Of a DNA stretch of 64,000 nucleotides, positions 10,668 through 20,237 are shown one piece after another. Numbering within the stretch: position 1 is the stretch's first letter; every line of letters starts with the position of its first letter. Origin of the DNA: Sodalis ligni (lineage in GTDB: Bacteria > Pseudomonadota > Gammaproteobacteria > Enterobacterales > Enterobacteriaceae); the NCBI RefSeq assembly GCF_016865525.2, contig NZ_CP075169.1:3286337-3350336 (forward strand), given 5' to 3'. The translations under genes and the position numbers were made by a program. The notes under the pieces were generated by a model. It worked only from the letters and a program-made list of their open reading frames with translations, was not told where the DNA came from and did not search any database.

Positions 10668-10979
10668 TTATTCCTTACTGACAGCGGGCGCGGTAGCGAC
10701 GGGCGCCGCGCTGTTAACCGGCGCCGGCTGCTGTTCCAGCCGTTTGACCCGGCGCTCCGCCCGCATCAGGGCGAAACGGACGCGCAGATAAAACAAACCG
10801 CAAACGGCCCAGCCCAGGATAAAACCCAGTGCGAATATCCAGGTCAACAAGGTGGAAACCCGATATTGCCCCTCTGCCAGCAAGTAGTTAAAGGTGACGA
10901 TTTGATCGTTATGCGCCCCAAAGGTGACGGAAATAATAAAAATCACCAGAACCAGCAAAAATATCAGTACATATTTCAC
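10668..10979 (-). CDS. lapA: Lipopolysaccharide assembly protein LapA
   Basis: LapA (YciS), the small inner-membrane partner of LapB. The 103 residues have two membrane segments (residues 1-22 and about 43-65) and a charged coiled-coil tail around ALMRAERRVKRLEQQ, ending in an Ala/Pro-rich stretch. It is first gene of the lapA-lapB unit; its upstream region (10980-11113) should hold the promoter. Confidence 0.92.
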   Translation of the reverse strand: MKYVLIFLLVLVIFIISVTFGAHNDQIVTFNYLLAEGQYRVSTLLTWIFALGFILGWAVCGLFYLRVRFALMRAERRVKRLEQQPAPVNSAAPVATAPAVSKE

Positions 10980-11260
10980 ATGATTTCCTGCAACTGCGTT
11001 ATTTAAATGGATTACACCGATATACCGGTACCCAGAGCCTATAAATTAGCATTTCCCGCGTTACGAAGGAAATCCCGCAGACAACTTAACTGCATTATCT
11101 GCTGCCCACCGGGTTGAATCCGGGGCCGATGGTTAAAATCACCGCGTTTTCCCGCCCCCCCATGAAACGGTCATCGCCGCCCTGCAGCCCCTTGTCTCTT
11201 GTTATTTATTCAGTTATGCATAAAAATGATGCCACCGTATGGCGAGTCTGGGGACGCCGC

Positions 11261-12214
11261 ATGTCTAAGCAAGACGAACAGCGATTATTGGTCAAAATCG
11301 CCACGCTTTATTATACCGAAAATCAAAAACAAGCGGATATCGCCGCCGCGTTGCATTTGTCACAATCTTTCGTTTCCCGGGCCATCACCCGTTGCATCAA
11401 AGAAGGGGTGGTTAAAATCAGCGTGGTACAGCCGCCCAATATGTTTATGGGGCTGGAGTCGGCCATCCAGCGGCGTTACGGCATCGACCAGGCCATTGTG
11501 GTGGATGTGCCGGATGATGCCGAACCTCAGCAGATCAAACAGGCCATCGGTTCCGCCGCCGCCCATTATATGCAGACCAGCATCCGCCCGAACGATCTGG
11601 TGGGTATTTCCTCCTGGAGCAGCACCCTGCGGGAAATGGTGGATAATCTGCATCCGCTGGCGGTCAAGGCCAGCGGCGTCATCCAGCTCCTCGGGGGCGT
11701 GGGTCCCAACGGCAATGTCCAGGCCACCCTATTGACCCAACTGCTGGCGGACCAGCTGAACTGCCCGGCCTATCTGCTGCCGGCGCAAAGCATCGAACGC
11801 TCGGTTGAGGATCGGCTACGGCTTATCAACAGCAGCGAGGTGGCCGATGTAGTGGCCAAATTCAGCGAAGTGGACGTCGCGCTGGTAGGTATCGGCGCGC
11901 TGGAGCCTTCGCAGTTGCTGATGAATTCCGGCAACTATTACCACGAAAAAATGCTCAGGCTGCTGGCGCAGCGCGGCGCCGTGGGGGATATCTGCCTGCA
12001 TTATTTCAACAGCAAAGGCGAAGCGGTGCTGGCGGACGAAGAAGACCCGGTGATCGGCATGCCGCTGCCCCAGGTGCGTGAATGCGAACGGGTAGTGGCC
12101 CTGGCGGGGGGACATGAAAAAGTCGCGGCCATCAAGGGCGCCCTGGAAGGCCGCTATATCGATGTGCTGATCACCGACCGGCTGGTGGGTGAAAAGCTCA
12201 TCTCGCTCCCCTAG
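11261..12214 (+). CDS. SorC/DeoR-type sugar-responsive transcription regulator
   Basis: A 317-residue regulator. An N-terminal helix-turn-helix (KQADIAAALHLSQSFVSRAI) is followed by the large SorC sugar-phosphate-binding domain, with GISSWSSTLREMV, QLLGGVGPNGNVQ and the VALVGIGALEPSQ loop. The ATG at 11261 has a GGGGA site six bases upstream; the open frame extends to 11114 but those residues do not look like a SorC N-terminus. It faces the catabolic cluster at 12.7-21.9 kb convergently, with a repeat array between them, and is the obvious candidate to control it. Regulators of this family are usually released by a phosphorylated sugar. Confidence 0.88.
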   Translation: MSKQDEQRLLVKIATLYYTENQKQADIAAALHLSQSFVSRAITRCIKEGVVKISVVQPPNMFMGLESAIQRRYGIDQAIVVDVPDDAEPQQIKQAIGSAAAHYMQTSIRPNDLVGISSWSSTLREMVDNLHPLAVKASGVIQLLGGVGPNGNVQATLLTQLLADQLNCPAYLLPAQSIERSVEDRLRLINSSEVADVVAKFSEVDVALVGIGALEPSQLLMNSGNYYHEKMLRLLAQRGAVGDICLHYFNSKGEAVLADEEDPVIGMPLPQVRECERVVALAGGHEKVAAIKGALEGRYIDVLITDRLVGEKLISLP

Positions 12215-12215
12215 C

Positions 12216-12712
12216 ATCTCACAGCGCGGTAGGCCCGCACCCACCGATCGTGCAGCGAACATGTTAAAGGGAGACCGTGCTGATGGGGTCGAAGCGGGCG
12301 TGGTTTTCCCGCCCGCCAGAGCGCCCTATGGTGCGGTAGGCCCGATGACACCGCACGTGCAGCGAGCATGTTAAAGGGAGACCGAGCTGATGGGGTCGAA
12401 GCGGGCGTGGTTTTACCGCCCGCCGGAGCGCCCCACAGCGCGGTAGGCCCGCACCCACCGATCGTGCAGCGAGCATGTTAAAGGGAGACCGGGCTGATGG
12501 GGTCGAAGCGGGCGTGGTTTTACCGCCCGCCGGAGCGCCCCACAGCGCGGTAGGCCCGCACCCACCGATCGTGCAGCGAGCATGTTAAAGGGAGACCGGG
12601 CTGATGGGGTCGAAGCGGGCGTGGTTTTACCGCCCGCCGGAGCGCCCCACAGCGCGGTAGGCCCGCTATCACCGATCGCGCAGCGAAAATGTTAAAGAGA
12701 GACCGTGCCAGC
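12216..12712. repeat. Five-copy tandem array of a 107-bp G+C-rich intergenic repeat
   Basis: Units begin near 12223, 12331, 12437, 12544 and 12651, giving a period of 107-108 bases. Units 3 and 4 are nearly identical; units 1, 2 and 5 differ at scattered positions. Each full unit holds a hairpin (GCGGGCG, eight bases, CGCCCGC) and the string CATGTTAAAGGGAGACCG. It lies between the convergent regulator and isomerase genes and does not look coding. Related single copies occur at about 30.6, 36.7 and 54.7 kb. Confidence 0.92.
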
Positions 12713-12722
12713 CGATCGTACA

Positions 12723-14150
12723 TTACGCCTTGGCATGCCAATAACACTCAATCCCCAAATATTTGGTAAACGCCTCATGCAGCACCGCCGCGGTAGCGGA
12801 ATGGTTCATAGCCACATGATGCTCAAAGCCCTGCTCGCAAATATACCGCAGCAGCGGCTCCATGGCGGGGATCTGCACCACCGCGCGGCAGCCCACGGTA
12901 TCCAGCGGGTCGTCCACCACCGTCCCCTCGCCCACATAGGCCCGCACCTTGCCGGTAAAATCGTCCGACGACAGCCGGAAATACGTAAGCGGACCGGCCT
13001 TCATCCGGCCGTGCACCGCGCCGCAGGTATTCTCGCACCCCACCGTAGTACCGATAATATCCGCCGTACCCATCACCGGACTTTCCAGGCTTTCAGCGGG
13101 GAAATTACCGCAATGGAACAACACGCATTTATCCTGCTCATCGCCGAAATTGTTATTCCAGTCGGCGATGGACGCCGGCGACAGCGAACAGCTGGCCAGC
13201 GCATACATGGACAGCGCGCCCATCACATCCACCTCGCAGGCGCTGGGCATCAGCTGACCGGACATCACGCTCATGATAGAACAGACATTAATACCCAGAT
13301 TTTCCTGCAGCGAGGTCCAGCACTGAATAGCGGTCGTATCAATATCGTTAGCCAGCACCCATTCGCTAATCACCACAAACAGTTTCGCCATGGTATGCAG
13401 CTTCTGGGCCGGGATGGCGGCGGTATCGGCGTTATCCTTCAGCAGCGCCAGCTTTTCATCCACCCGCAAATCATTGTCGCTCAACCGGCCGACCCGGGTA
13501 AAAATCTCCGATAAATCCAGCGTCTCCACCGACACGCCCATACGCTCCAGCAGCTTTTCGCTGTAACGCACCGTATTAAAGGCGGCGGGCCGGGCGCCGA
13601 TAGCGCCGATGCGCACGCCTTTCATGGCGTGTACCAGCCGGCAAAGCTGGGTGAACCGCTGCAAATCACGGGCAAAGTGCTCGCCGGCCACCGTGCAGAC
13701 ATGGCGGCTGGTGAGCGTAAAGGGGATACCGCACTGGCGCAGATTATTACACAGGGAAATTTTGCCGCAGAAACTGTCGCGCCGGGTCGCCAGCCCCATT
13801 TTATCCAGGCTGTCCTGCTCCGCCTGCACCAACACCGGCACGGTTAATCCCGACAGGCGAACGGCGTCCGCCACCGCTTTTTCATCGCCGAAATTAGGCA
13901 GCAGTATCACCACGCCGTTAATCTCGTCGCGGTGGCGGTGAAATAATTCAGCGCAGGCTTTGGCGTCCTGCCAGGTTTCAACTCCGCCCAGCTTGCTCTG
14001 GTTTTCATCCAGGATAACCGTCTTGATGCCCAATTGCTCAAACACCTGCGCCGCATCGCGCCGCGCCTCGGTGACCAGATAGCTGGGGAAAAAGCCCCGA
14101 TTGCCGACGATCACGCCGAAGGTTAATTGTTGTAGAATTTTTCTCGACAT
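12723..14150 (-). CDS. L-fucose/L-arabinose isomerase family protein, probable D-apiose isomerase
   Basis: A 475-residue manganese-type aldose-ketose isomerase of the fucose isomerase superfamily. The N-terminal nucleotide-like domain starts FGVIVGNRGFFPSYL; motifs include GAIGARPAAFNTVRYSE and the C-terminal catalytic region with CEVDVMGALSMYAL, LFHCGNFP and MNHSATAAVL. It is the last gene of the minus-strand cluster, 4 bases after the kinase stop, so co-expressed. With an FGGY kinase and a split transketolase upstream, the set equals the described transketolase route for D-apiose (isomerase to apulose, kinase, apulose-4-phosphate transketolase). The family call is firm; the D-apiose substrate is an inference from context. 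Confidence 0.8.
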   Translation of the reverse strand: MSRKILQQLTFGVIVGNRGFFPSYLVTEARRDAAQVFEQLGIKTVILDENQSKLGGVETWQDAKACAELFHRHRDEINGVVILLPNFGDEKAVADAVRLSGLTVPVLVQAEQDSLDKMGLATRRDSFCGKISLCNNLRQCGIPFTLTSRHVCTVAGEHFARDLQRFTQLCRLVHAMKGVRIGAIGARPAAFNTVRYSEKLLERMGVSVETLDLSEIFTRVGRLSDNDLRVDEKLALLKDNADTAAIPAQKLHTMAKLFVVISEWVLANDIDTTAIQCWTSLQENLGINVCSIMSVMSGQLMPSACEVDVMGALSMYALASCSLSPASIADWNNNFGDEQDKCVLFHCGNFPAESLESPVMGTADIIGTTVGCENTCGAVHGRMKAGPLTYFRLSSDDFTGKVRAYVGEGTVVDDPLDTVGCRAVVQIPAMEPLLRYICEQGFEHHVAMNHSATAAVLHEAFTKYLGIECYWHAKA

Positions 14151-14154
14151 TACT

Positions 14155-15654
14155 TCACTCCCGGTAGGGTTGTTCTACTTGATAACGGGCCCGTGCTACG
14201 GCCGTTTGCCAATTTTTATAATTGTCTTGCATCTCCGCAGTCTCGGCCCGGGGTTCGATATACTCCACTTCCCTCGGCAAGACCGCGATATCCTCGTTGG
14301 TCCACCAGCCCAGGGTTTTGCCCGCCAGATAAGCGGCGCCCAGGGCCGACACTTCGGCATTGAGATTGCGAATCAGTCGCCGCTGCAGCAAATCGGCCTG
14401 AAACTGCATCAGCCAGGCATTCTGCGTGGCGCCGCCGTCCACCCGCAGCGCCGGCAACGGCCGTCCCGCGGCGCGCTCCATGGCAAAAAACACATCGGCA
14501 ATCTGGTAGGCGATGGACTCAAGACCGGCGCGCGCCAGCACCGCGGGCGTGGCGGCGTCGGTCAACCCGCAGATCAATCCGCGCGCCCGGCTGTCCCAGT
14601 AAGGCGCCCCCAGCCCGGACAAGGCCGGGACAAAATAGACGCCTTGATTACCTGCCTGGCTCAACGCCATGGCGGAGAGTTCCGTCAGCGAGGATATGCC
14701 CAGCAGGCGCGCCACCCAGGCCAGCCCGGAGCCGGTATGGGTAATATTGCCTTCCAGCGCGTAGCACAGCCGGCCGTCATGCCAGGCCACGGTGGTGCTC
14801 AAGCCCGTTGCCGGCGCACCGATGTTCTCCAGCGCCATCATCAGGGATGAGCCGGTGCCGTAGGTGGCTTTCACATCGCCGGCCTGATTGCCGCCCTGGC
14901 CGTATAACGCCGCGTGGGAATCGCCGATTAACGACGCCACGGGAATCTCTCCCGCCAGTCCCGGCACCCGGCCGGCCAGGGTATAGCCCTGTACCGCCGC
15001 CGAGGGCCGCACCTGTGGCAAGCAGGCGGCGGGCACGGAAAACAGCTGCAGCAGCGCGTCGTCCCAGCGGCCTTCACGGATATTAAACAATTGGGTGCGG
15101 GCGGCATTGGCGTAGTCGGTTACAAAGGCTCGTCCGCCGGTGAGCTGCCAGTTAAGCCAGCAATCAAGGGTACCCACGCACAGCTCTCCCCGGCCGGCGC
15201 GGGCAAAACCGTCCGGTAGCGCCGCCAACAGGCCACGGATTTTCGCTGCGGGGAATAACGGATCGATGGGCAGCCCGGTAAGATGAGAAATCAACTCCCC
15301 ACGGCCGTCCTCATGGAGTTGGCGGCAGAAATCCTCGGATCGGCGGCACTGCCAGCTGACGATGGGCGTCAGCGGCCGTCCACCGGCGCGATCCCATACC
15401 AATACCGACTCCCGCTGGTTGCTGATGGCCACCGCCGCCACCCGAACGTCGCCGAGGGCGGACAGGCATCCGGCGATAGCCTGGCAAACCCCTTGCCAGA
15501 CCGCCTCGGGATCCTGCTCCGCCCAGCCCGGCTGCGGATGAACCAGGGCCAACGGTACCGCCGCTTTTGACAGAACCCGGCCTTCGGCATCCACAGCAAT
15601 GGCCTTGGCATTGGTGGTACCTTCGTCAATCGCCAGAATAATGGGCGTGGACAT
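14155..15654 (-). CDS. FGGY-family carbohydrate kinase, probable apulose kinase
   Basis: A 499-residue ATP-dependent sugar kinase. It has the N-terminal phosphate loop AIDEGTTNAKAIAVD, the substrate-side segments PGWAEQDPEAVW and SWQCRRSEDFC, and the C-terminal ATPase motifs TYGTGSSLMM and LRVDGGATQNAWLMQ. It is glycerol-kinase-like in the first motif, but the neighbours argue for a branched or five-carbon ketose substrate. The start at 15654 lies just past the transketolase subunit stop (15657) behind GGGGGAAC, so translation is coupled. Kinase identity is sure; the substrate is inferred. Confidence 0.85.
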   Translation of the reverse strand: MSTPIILAIDEGTTNAKAIAVDAEGRVLSKAAVPLALVHPQPGWAEQDPEAVWQGVCQAIAGCLSALGDVRVAAVAISNQRESVLVWDRAGGRPLTPIVSWQCRRSEDFCRQLHEDGRGELISHLTGLPIDPLFPAAKIRGLLAALPDGFARAGRGELCVGTLDCWLNWQLTGGRAFVTDYANAARTQLFNIREGRWDDALLQLFSVPAACLPQVRPSAAVQGYTLAGRVPGLAGEIPVASLIGDSHAALYGQGGNQAGDVKATYGTGSSLMMALENIGAPATGLSTTVAWHDGRLCYALEGNITHTGSGLAWVARLLGISSLTELSAMALSQAGNQGVYFVPALSGLGAPYWDSRARGLICGLTDAATPAVLARAGLESIAYQIADVFFAMERAAGRPLPALRVDGGATQNAWLMQFQADLLQRRLIRNLNAEVSALGAAYLAGKTLGWWTNEDIAVLPREVEYIEPRAETAEMQDNYKNWQTAVARARYQVEQPYRE

Positions 15655-15656
15655 AG

Positions 15657-16601
15657 TCAGTTCCCCCGGCAAACGCGCAGCGCGGTATTTACCACGCCCT
15701 GGGCATCGAAACCGTGGTGGGCGCGGGTGGCGGCGCGGTCCGCCGCAATGGCGTACTCGCCGTCGCCGATACCCAGCCGCACCAGGGGAATCGCACAGCC
15801 CGCTTCCGCCAGCACTTCCGCCACCAGGCTGCCCACGCCGCCGTTAATGTTATGCTCTTCAATGCTAATCACATGTTTGCTCTGGGTTAACAATGAGAGT
15901 AGCTGACGAGTATCGCACGGACGAATGGACGATATGTTGATGACCGCGGCAGAAACGCCCTGCTCGGCCAGGATCCGGGCGGCATCCACCGCTTCATGTA
16001 CCGTTGATCCCATCGCCACCAGGGCCACGTCTTCGCCATGGCGCATCACATCGATTTGACCGGGTTTAAAGCGGTAGGTCTCATCATGCAGGGCGGGCAA
16101 TGCCTTGCCATCGAGCCGGATATACACCGGCCCGACATAGGCGAGGGCATAATCGATGATTTGGCGGCACTCTTCCGGCGACGACGGCGCAAAAATCTGG
16201 ATATTGCCGAAACCGCGCATGATGGCGATATCGTCAATACTGTGATGGGTGCTGGCCAGGGGCCCGTAACTGGCGCCGGCGTTCAGGCCAAACAGTTTCA
16301 CATTGCAATTGTTGTAGCAAACGTCCACTTTTACCTGCTCGTTGGCGCGGGAGATCAAAAACGGCGCCGCATTGCAGGTGACGGCGATTTTGCCGCCGAT
16401 GGACAGGCCCACCGCCGTACCCACCATGGTTTGTTCCGCAATGCCCACGTTCACGATGCGATCGGGAAAACGGGCGATGAACGGGCCTATTTTGGCGGTG
16501 GAGGTGGAGTCGGCCAAGACCGGCACCACATCCAGACCGTTATCCACCGCTTTGATCAGCTGTTCCACCATAACGCTGGCTAAATGTTCTGCATTACTCA
16601 T
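15657..16601 (-). CDS. Transketolase C-terminal subunit
   Basis: Carries the pyrimidine-binding and C-terminal domains of a split transketolase. About 314 residues with DSTSTAKIGPFIARFPDRIVN, the catalytic-glutamate region NVGIAEQTMVGTAVGLS, and the C-terminal GGVGSLVAEVL segment. It overlaps the N-terminal subunit by 8 bases, so the two chains are coupled. It transfers a two-carbon ketol unit with thiamine diphosphate; in this setting the donor is probably apulose 4-phosphate, yielding dihydroxyacetone and xylulose 5-phosphate. Confidence 0.87.
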   Translation of the reverse strand: MSNAEHLASVMVEQLIKAVDNGLDVVPVLADSTSTAKIGPFIARFPDRIVNVGIAEQTMVGTAVGLSIGGKIAVTCNAAPFLISRANEQVKVDVCYNNCNVKLFGLNAGASYGPLASTHHSIDDIAIMRGFGNIQIFAPSSPEECRQIIDYALAYVGPVYIRLDGKALPALHDETYRFKPGQIDVMRHGEDVALVAMGSTVHEAVDAARILAEQGVSAAVINISSIRPCDTRQLLSLLTQSKHVISIEEHNINGGVGSLVAEVLAEAGCAIPLVRLGIGDGEYAIAADRAATRAHHGFDAQGVVNTALRVCRGN

Positions 16602-17427
16602 CTTTGAGTTCCTCCAATGCCAGGGTGATTTCATCGCCTTTAAATACCCGGTGATGCCATTCGGCCCGCCCCTGGGTAAAGGAGATACCGGCGCCCTTTT
16701 CCGTGTTGGCGATCACCACGTTCGGCTTGCCGTTGGACGGCAAGTTTTCCAGCGTGTCCACCACCGATTGCATATCGTTACCGGCGCACTCGGTGACATT
16801 CAGGCCGAACGCCCGCCATTTATCCGCCAGGGGATCGGTATTCATAATAGAGCGCGTGGATCCCGCCAGTTGGAGCTTGTTCTTATCGTTGATGATTACC
16901 AGGTTATCGAGGCCGTAATGGGCGGATACCAGCGCGGCTTCCCAATTGCTGCCCTCCGCCAGTTCGCCGTCGCCGGTGAGCGCGAAGACCCGGCGCGGAC
17001 TGTTATCCCGTTTCGCCGCCAGCGCGATACCCACCGCCACCGGCAGCCCGTGACCCAGCGCGCCGGTATTCAATTCGATGCCGGGGGTCTTGTGGCGTAC
17101 CGGATGGCCCGGTAGATGTGAATTGGCATGTTGGTACGTAGGCAGCCAGTCGAGAGGGAAATAGCCCGCCTCCGCCAGCGTGCAGTAATAGCCGCCGACG
17201 CCGTGGCCTTTCGATTGGATATAGATATCCCGCTTGGGATCATCGAGCCGGTCCGGCGCGCAGTTCAGTACGCGGAAATAGAGCGCGGTGAGGATTTCCA
17301 CCTCGGAGAGATCGGCGCCGGTATGGCCCCCCGCCGGACTGCCGGCATTCATTTGCACTATGCGGCGGCGGATATGCCGCGCCTTGGTCACCAGATCATC
17401 GATGGACAATGAATAAGGATTCATCAT
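16594..17427 (-). CDS. Transketolase N-terminal subunit
   Basis: The thiamine-diphosphate-binding half of the split transketolase, about 277 residues. It shows the SKGHGVGGYYCTLAEAGYF segment, LPGHPVRHKTPGIELNTG, GALGHGLPVAVG and the cofactor motif ALTGDGELAEGSNWEAA with the GDG...N signature. Two ATGs at 17427 and 17424 share an AGAGG site. The gene opens the enzyme part of the cluster after a 184-base gap from the permease. Confidence 0.88.
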   Translation of the reverse strand: MMNPYSLSIDDLVTKARHIRRRIVQMNAGSPAGGHTGADLSEVEILTALYFRVLNCAPDRLDDPKRDIYIQSKGHGVGGYYCTLAEAGYFPLDWLPTYQHANSHLPGHPVRHKTPGIELNTGALGHGLPVAVGIALAAKRDNSPRRVFALTGDGELAEGSNWEAALVSAHYGLDNLVIINDKNKLQLAGSTRSIMNTDPLADKWRAFGLNVTECAGNDMQSVVDTLENLPSNGKPNVVIANTEKGAGISFTQGRAEWHHRVFKGDEITLALEELKDE

Positions 17428-17611
17428 ATTACCTCTTGATTATCAATTTATTGCCCTTATGAATTTTTATCCATATGGGAATATTTATTCATACGCGGTG
17501 TAAAAAAACCATCCGCCGACCCCATCCCTTCGGGCAAATCCCCCTCGTCTCGCCGTCCTATCACTGCCTCCCCAGCTCTACGGCATCATCATGAACGGCA
17601 CCGGAACGGGG

Positions 17612-18715
17612 TTACTCGGTGGCGGCCTCTTCTTTGACGATCTTTTGCGAGACGATGGCCGCCTTGTGCTGCATCCGGTTCTGCATTTGATCGATAATGA
17701 CCGCCACGATAATCACCATCCCTTTGATGACCATCTGCCAGAATTCACTGACCCCCATCATTACCAGTCCGTCCGCCAGGATGCCGATAACAAAGGCGCC
17801 GATAAGGGTGCCGACAATGGTCCCCCGCCCGCCGGCCAGCGACGTGCCCCCTAATACCACCGCCGCGATGGCGTTCATTTCAAATGAGGTGCCGGTGGCC
17901 GGATGGCTGGCCACCAGCTGCGAGGTCACCACAATGCCCGCCACCGCGGCGCACAGGCCGGAAATGGTATAAACCCAGATTTTGACCTGCTTCACCTTGA
18001 TACCGGACAGCTCCGCCGCCCGTTCGTTATCGCCGATGGCGTAAACATGGCGGCCAAACGGCAGGCGGCGCGCAATATAGGCAATGATCAAGGCCAGCAC
18101 GAACATCAGCCAGATACAGTAAGGCACCCCCAGCAGCGAACCGGAGCCGATGAAATCAAAACCGGTATTGCCAAGCCGCGGGTTGCCGTCCAGACCGGGG
18201 AAGGTTTCGCCGTTGGACAGCAGCATCGCCGCGCCGCGCACGATATACATGGTGCCCAGGGTGCAGATAAAAGGCGCCACATTATAGCGGGTGATGATCC
18301 AGCCGTTAACGGCGCCGATCAGGCCGCCGAGCACCAGTACCGCCGGCACGATGACCCAGACGCTGGGGAAGATGGCGATGCCGAACATCGGCAGCACTAT
18401 GCCGTGGGTGATCATCCAGCCGGCGAACATGCCGCACAGGCCAAGGGTGGCGCCGATGGACAGATCGATGCCGGCGGTGATGATGACAAAGGTGATGCCC
18501 AGCGCCAAAAAAGCATTGATGGAAATATGCTTTAACATGATAAGAATGCTTTCCGTGGCCAGGAAACCGGACACGGTAAAGGTGAAAAAGCCTAAAATCA
18601 AAAACAGCGCGATAAAGGTGCGAAGCTTGAGCAGGAGCAGCAGTATATTTTCCCGCGACCGGAATGACCGGCTGGCCGTAAGAGGCGCTAACGCGGCGGT
18701 ATTGATTGCTTTCAT
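17612..18715 (-). CDS. Sugar ABC transporter permease (RbsC family)
   Basis: An inner-membrane permease of the ribose-type carbohydrate importers, about 367 residues and around ten hydrophobic segments. It carries the family motifs ITAGIDLSIGATLGLCGM and AVVLGGTSLAGGRGTIVGT. The ATG at 18715 lies one base past the ATPase stop behind AAAGGA. Last of the transporter genes; it pairs with the ATPase, lipoprotein and binding protein upstream. Confidence 0.92.
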   Translation of the reverse strand: MKAINTAALAPLTASRSFRSRENILLLLLKLRTFIALFLILGFFTFTVSGFLATESILIMLKHISINAFLALGITFVIITAGIDLSIGATLGLCGMFAGWMITHGIVLPMFGIAIFPSVWVIVPAVLVLGGLIGAVNGWIITRYNVAPFICTLGTMYIVRGAAMLLSNGETFPGLDGNPRLGNTGFDFIGSGSLLGVPYCIWLMFVLALIIAYIARRLPFGRHVYAIGDNERAAELSGIKVKQVKIWVYTISGLCAAVAGIVVTSQLVASHPATGTSFEMNAIAAVVLGGTSLAGGRGTIVGTLIGAFVIGILADGLVMMGVSEFWQMVIKGMVIIVAVIIDQMQNRMQHKAAIVSQKIVKEEAATE

Positions 18716-18716
18716 A

Positions 18717-20237
18717 TCAGAATCCTTTTGCACTCGCCGTGACCAATGCCGATTCCTGGGCCGACTGACGCTCCACGTTCGCCGTCAATTTCCCGTTCGA
18801 CATCACCAGAATACGGTCGGAGACCGCCATGATTTCTTTCAAATCCGAGGTGGAAAACAGAATGCCGATCCCCTGTTCCGACAGGGCCACCATCATTTCA
18901 AACACATCCGCCTTGGCGCCCACGTCAATCCCGCGGGTGGGTTCGTCCAGCAGCAGCAGCTTCGGATCGGTGAGCAGCGAACGGCCAATCACCACCTTTT
19001 GCTGATTGCCGCCGCTCAGGGCCTGGATTTCCACGTCCGGCGAAGAGACCTTGATGGACAGGTTGCCGATGGTGGACGCCACCACCTGCTCTTCATCCCG
19101 GCGCATGATGCTGATCCCGTTTTGCAGCCGCCGCCACAGGCTGGAGATGGTCAGATTCACCGCCACCGAGGAGGCGGGGAAAATGCCTGATTTTTTACGA
19201 TCCTCCGGCACCAGGGTCATGCCGAGCCTGATGCGGTTGGCGGTGGACATGCCGGTGGAGATGGGCAAATCCCCCAGCCAGATTTTGCCCAGGTAATTTT
19301 TTTCGGTGCCCAGCAGACACTCGAACAGTTCGGTACGACCGGCCCCCATTAGACCGTAGATGCCGACGATTTCGCCGGCGCGCACGGTAAAGGTCACATC
19401 GTTCACCACCGGATGACCGGCATCGTTGACGCAGGTAATATGGTCCGCCTGCAATACCGGCAGGCCGAATTGACGCCCTGGCTTGAGAAAGGTGGTGACA
19501 GGGTCACCGCCAAGCATCTCCCGCACGATCCAGGGCACGTCGATTTCCCCCACCACCGCTTCGGCCTGAAAGCGTCCGTCGCGCAGAATCGTGATGTAAT
19601 CGCCGATGGCCATCAGCTCCTCCAGGCGATGGGAGATATAGATAATGGATACGCCCTGGCGGGTCAGCTCCCGAATTACCCGAAACAGCACGTCCACTTC
19701 GTTTTTACTGAGGGCCGAGGTGGGCTCGTCAAGGATCAGGATATCCGCCCGCTCCGCCAGCGCCTTGGCTATCTCTATCATTTGCTGCTGGCCGACCTTG
19801 AGATTGGACACCAGCTCACGGGGAGAGATGGGCTGATCCAACCGGGCCATCAGTTCGGCGGCCACCCGCTCCTGTTCAGCCTGGTTAATGGGCCACAGGC
19901 CGGTTTGCTGTTCGCGGCCGAGGAAGATGTTTTCCGCCACATTGAGGTTTTCCGACAGGTTCAGTTCCTGATGCACCATGCCGATGCCTTTCGCCGCCGC
20001 CTCGCGGGTATTGCCAAAGCTCACCCGCTCGCCATTGAGCAGGATTTCGCCGGCGGTGGGCTGTTGCACGCCCGCCAGCACGTTCATCAGGGTGGATTTA
20101 CCGGCGCCGTTCTCGCCGATGATCACATTCACTTTGCCGCGATAGACGTTGTAATTTACGTTGTCCAACGCCAGGGTGCCCGGATACATCATGGTGATGC
20201 CTTTAGCGCGCAGAACCACTTCAGGTTTATCGCTCAT
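18717..20237 (-). CDS. Sugar ABC transporter ATP-binding protein (RbsA/MglA family)
   Basis: A 506-residue double-domain ATPase that energises sugar import. First cassette: Walker A GENGAGKSTLMN and Walker B ILILDEPTSAL. Second cassette: a degenerate Walker A (YGLMGAGRTELFE), signature LSGGNQQKVVIGRSL and LLLDEPTRGIDVG. Both sets are as expected for RbsA-type proteins. The start overlaps the DUF2291 gene stop by 4 bases (ATGA), showing tight coupling. Confidence 0.93.
   Translation of the reverse strand: MSDKPEVVLRAKGITMMYPGTLALDNVNYNVYRGKVNVIIGENGAGKSTLMNVLAGVQQPTAGEILLNGERVSFGNTREAAAKGIGMVHQELNLSENLNVAENIFLGREQQTGLWPINQAEQERVAAELMARLDQPISPRELVSNLKVGQQQMIEIAKALAERADILILDEPTSALSKNEVDVLFRVIRELTRQGVSIIYISHRLEELMAIGDYITILRDGRFQAEAVVGEIDVPWIVREMLGGDPVTTFLKPGRQFGLPVLQADHITCVNDAGHPVVNDVTFTVRAGEIVGIYGLMGAGRTELFECLLGTEKNYLGKIWLGDLPISTGMSTANRIRLGMTLVPEDRKKSGIFPASSVAVNLTISSLWRRLQNGISIMRRDEEQVVASTIGNLSIKVSSPDVEIQALSGGNQQKVVIGRSLLTDPKLLLLDEPTRGIDVGAKADVFEMMVALSEQGIGILFSTSDLKEIMAVSDRILVMSNGKLTANVERQSAQESALVTASAKGF

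Noticed and set aside
12216..12712. CRISPR array
   Set aside because: The period is 107 bases with whole units alike; there are no short repeats separated by unique spacers and no cas genes.
12264..12747. Short open frames within the repeat array
   Set aside because: They are the same frame repeated through the 107-bp units and carry no start-site support; the sequence is intergenic repeat.
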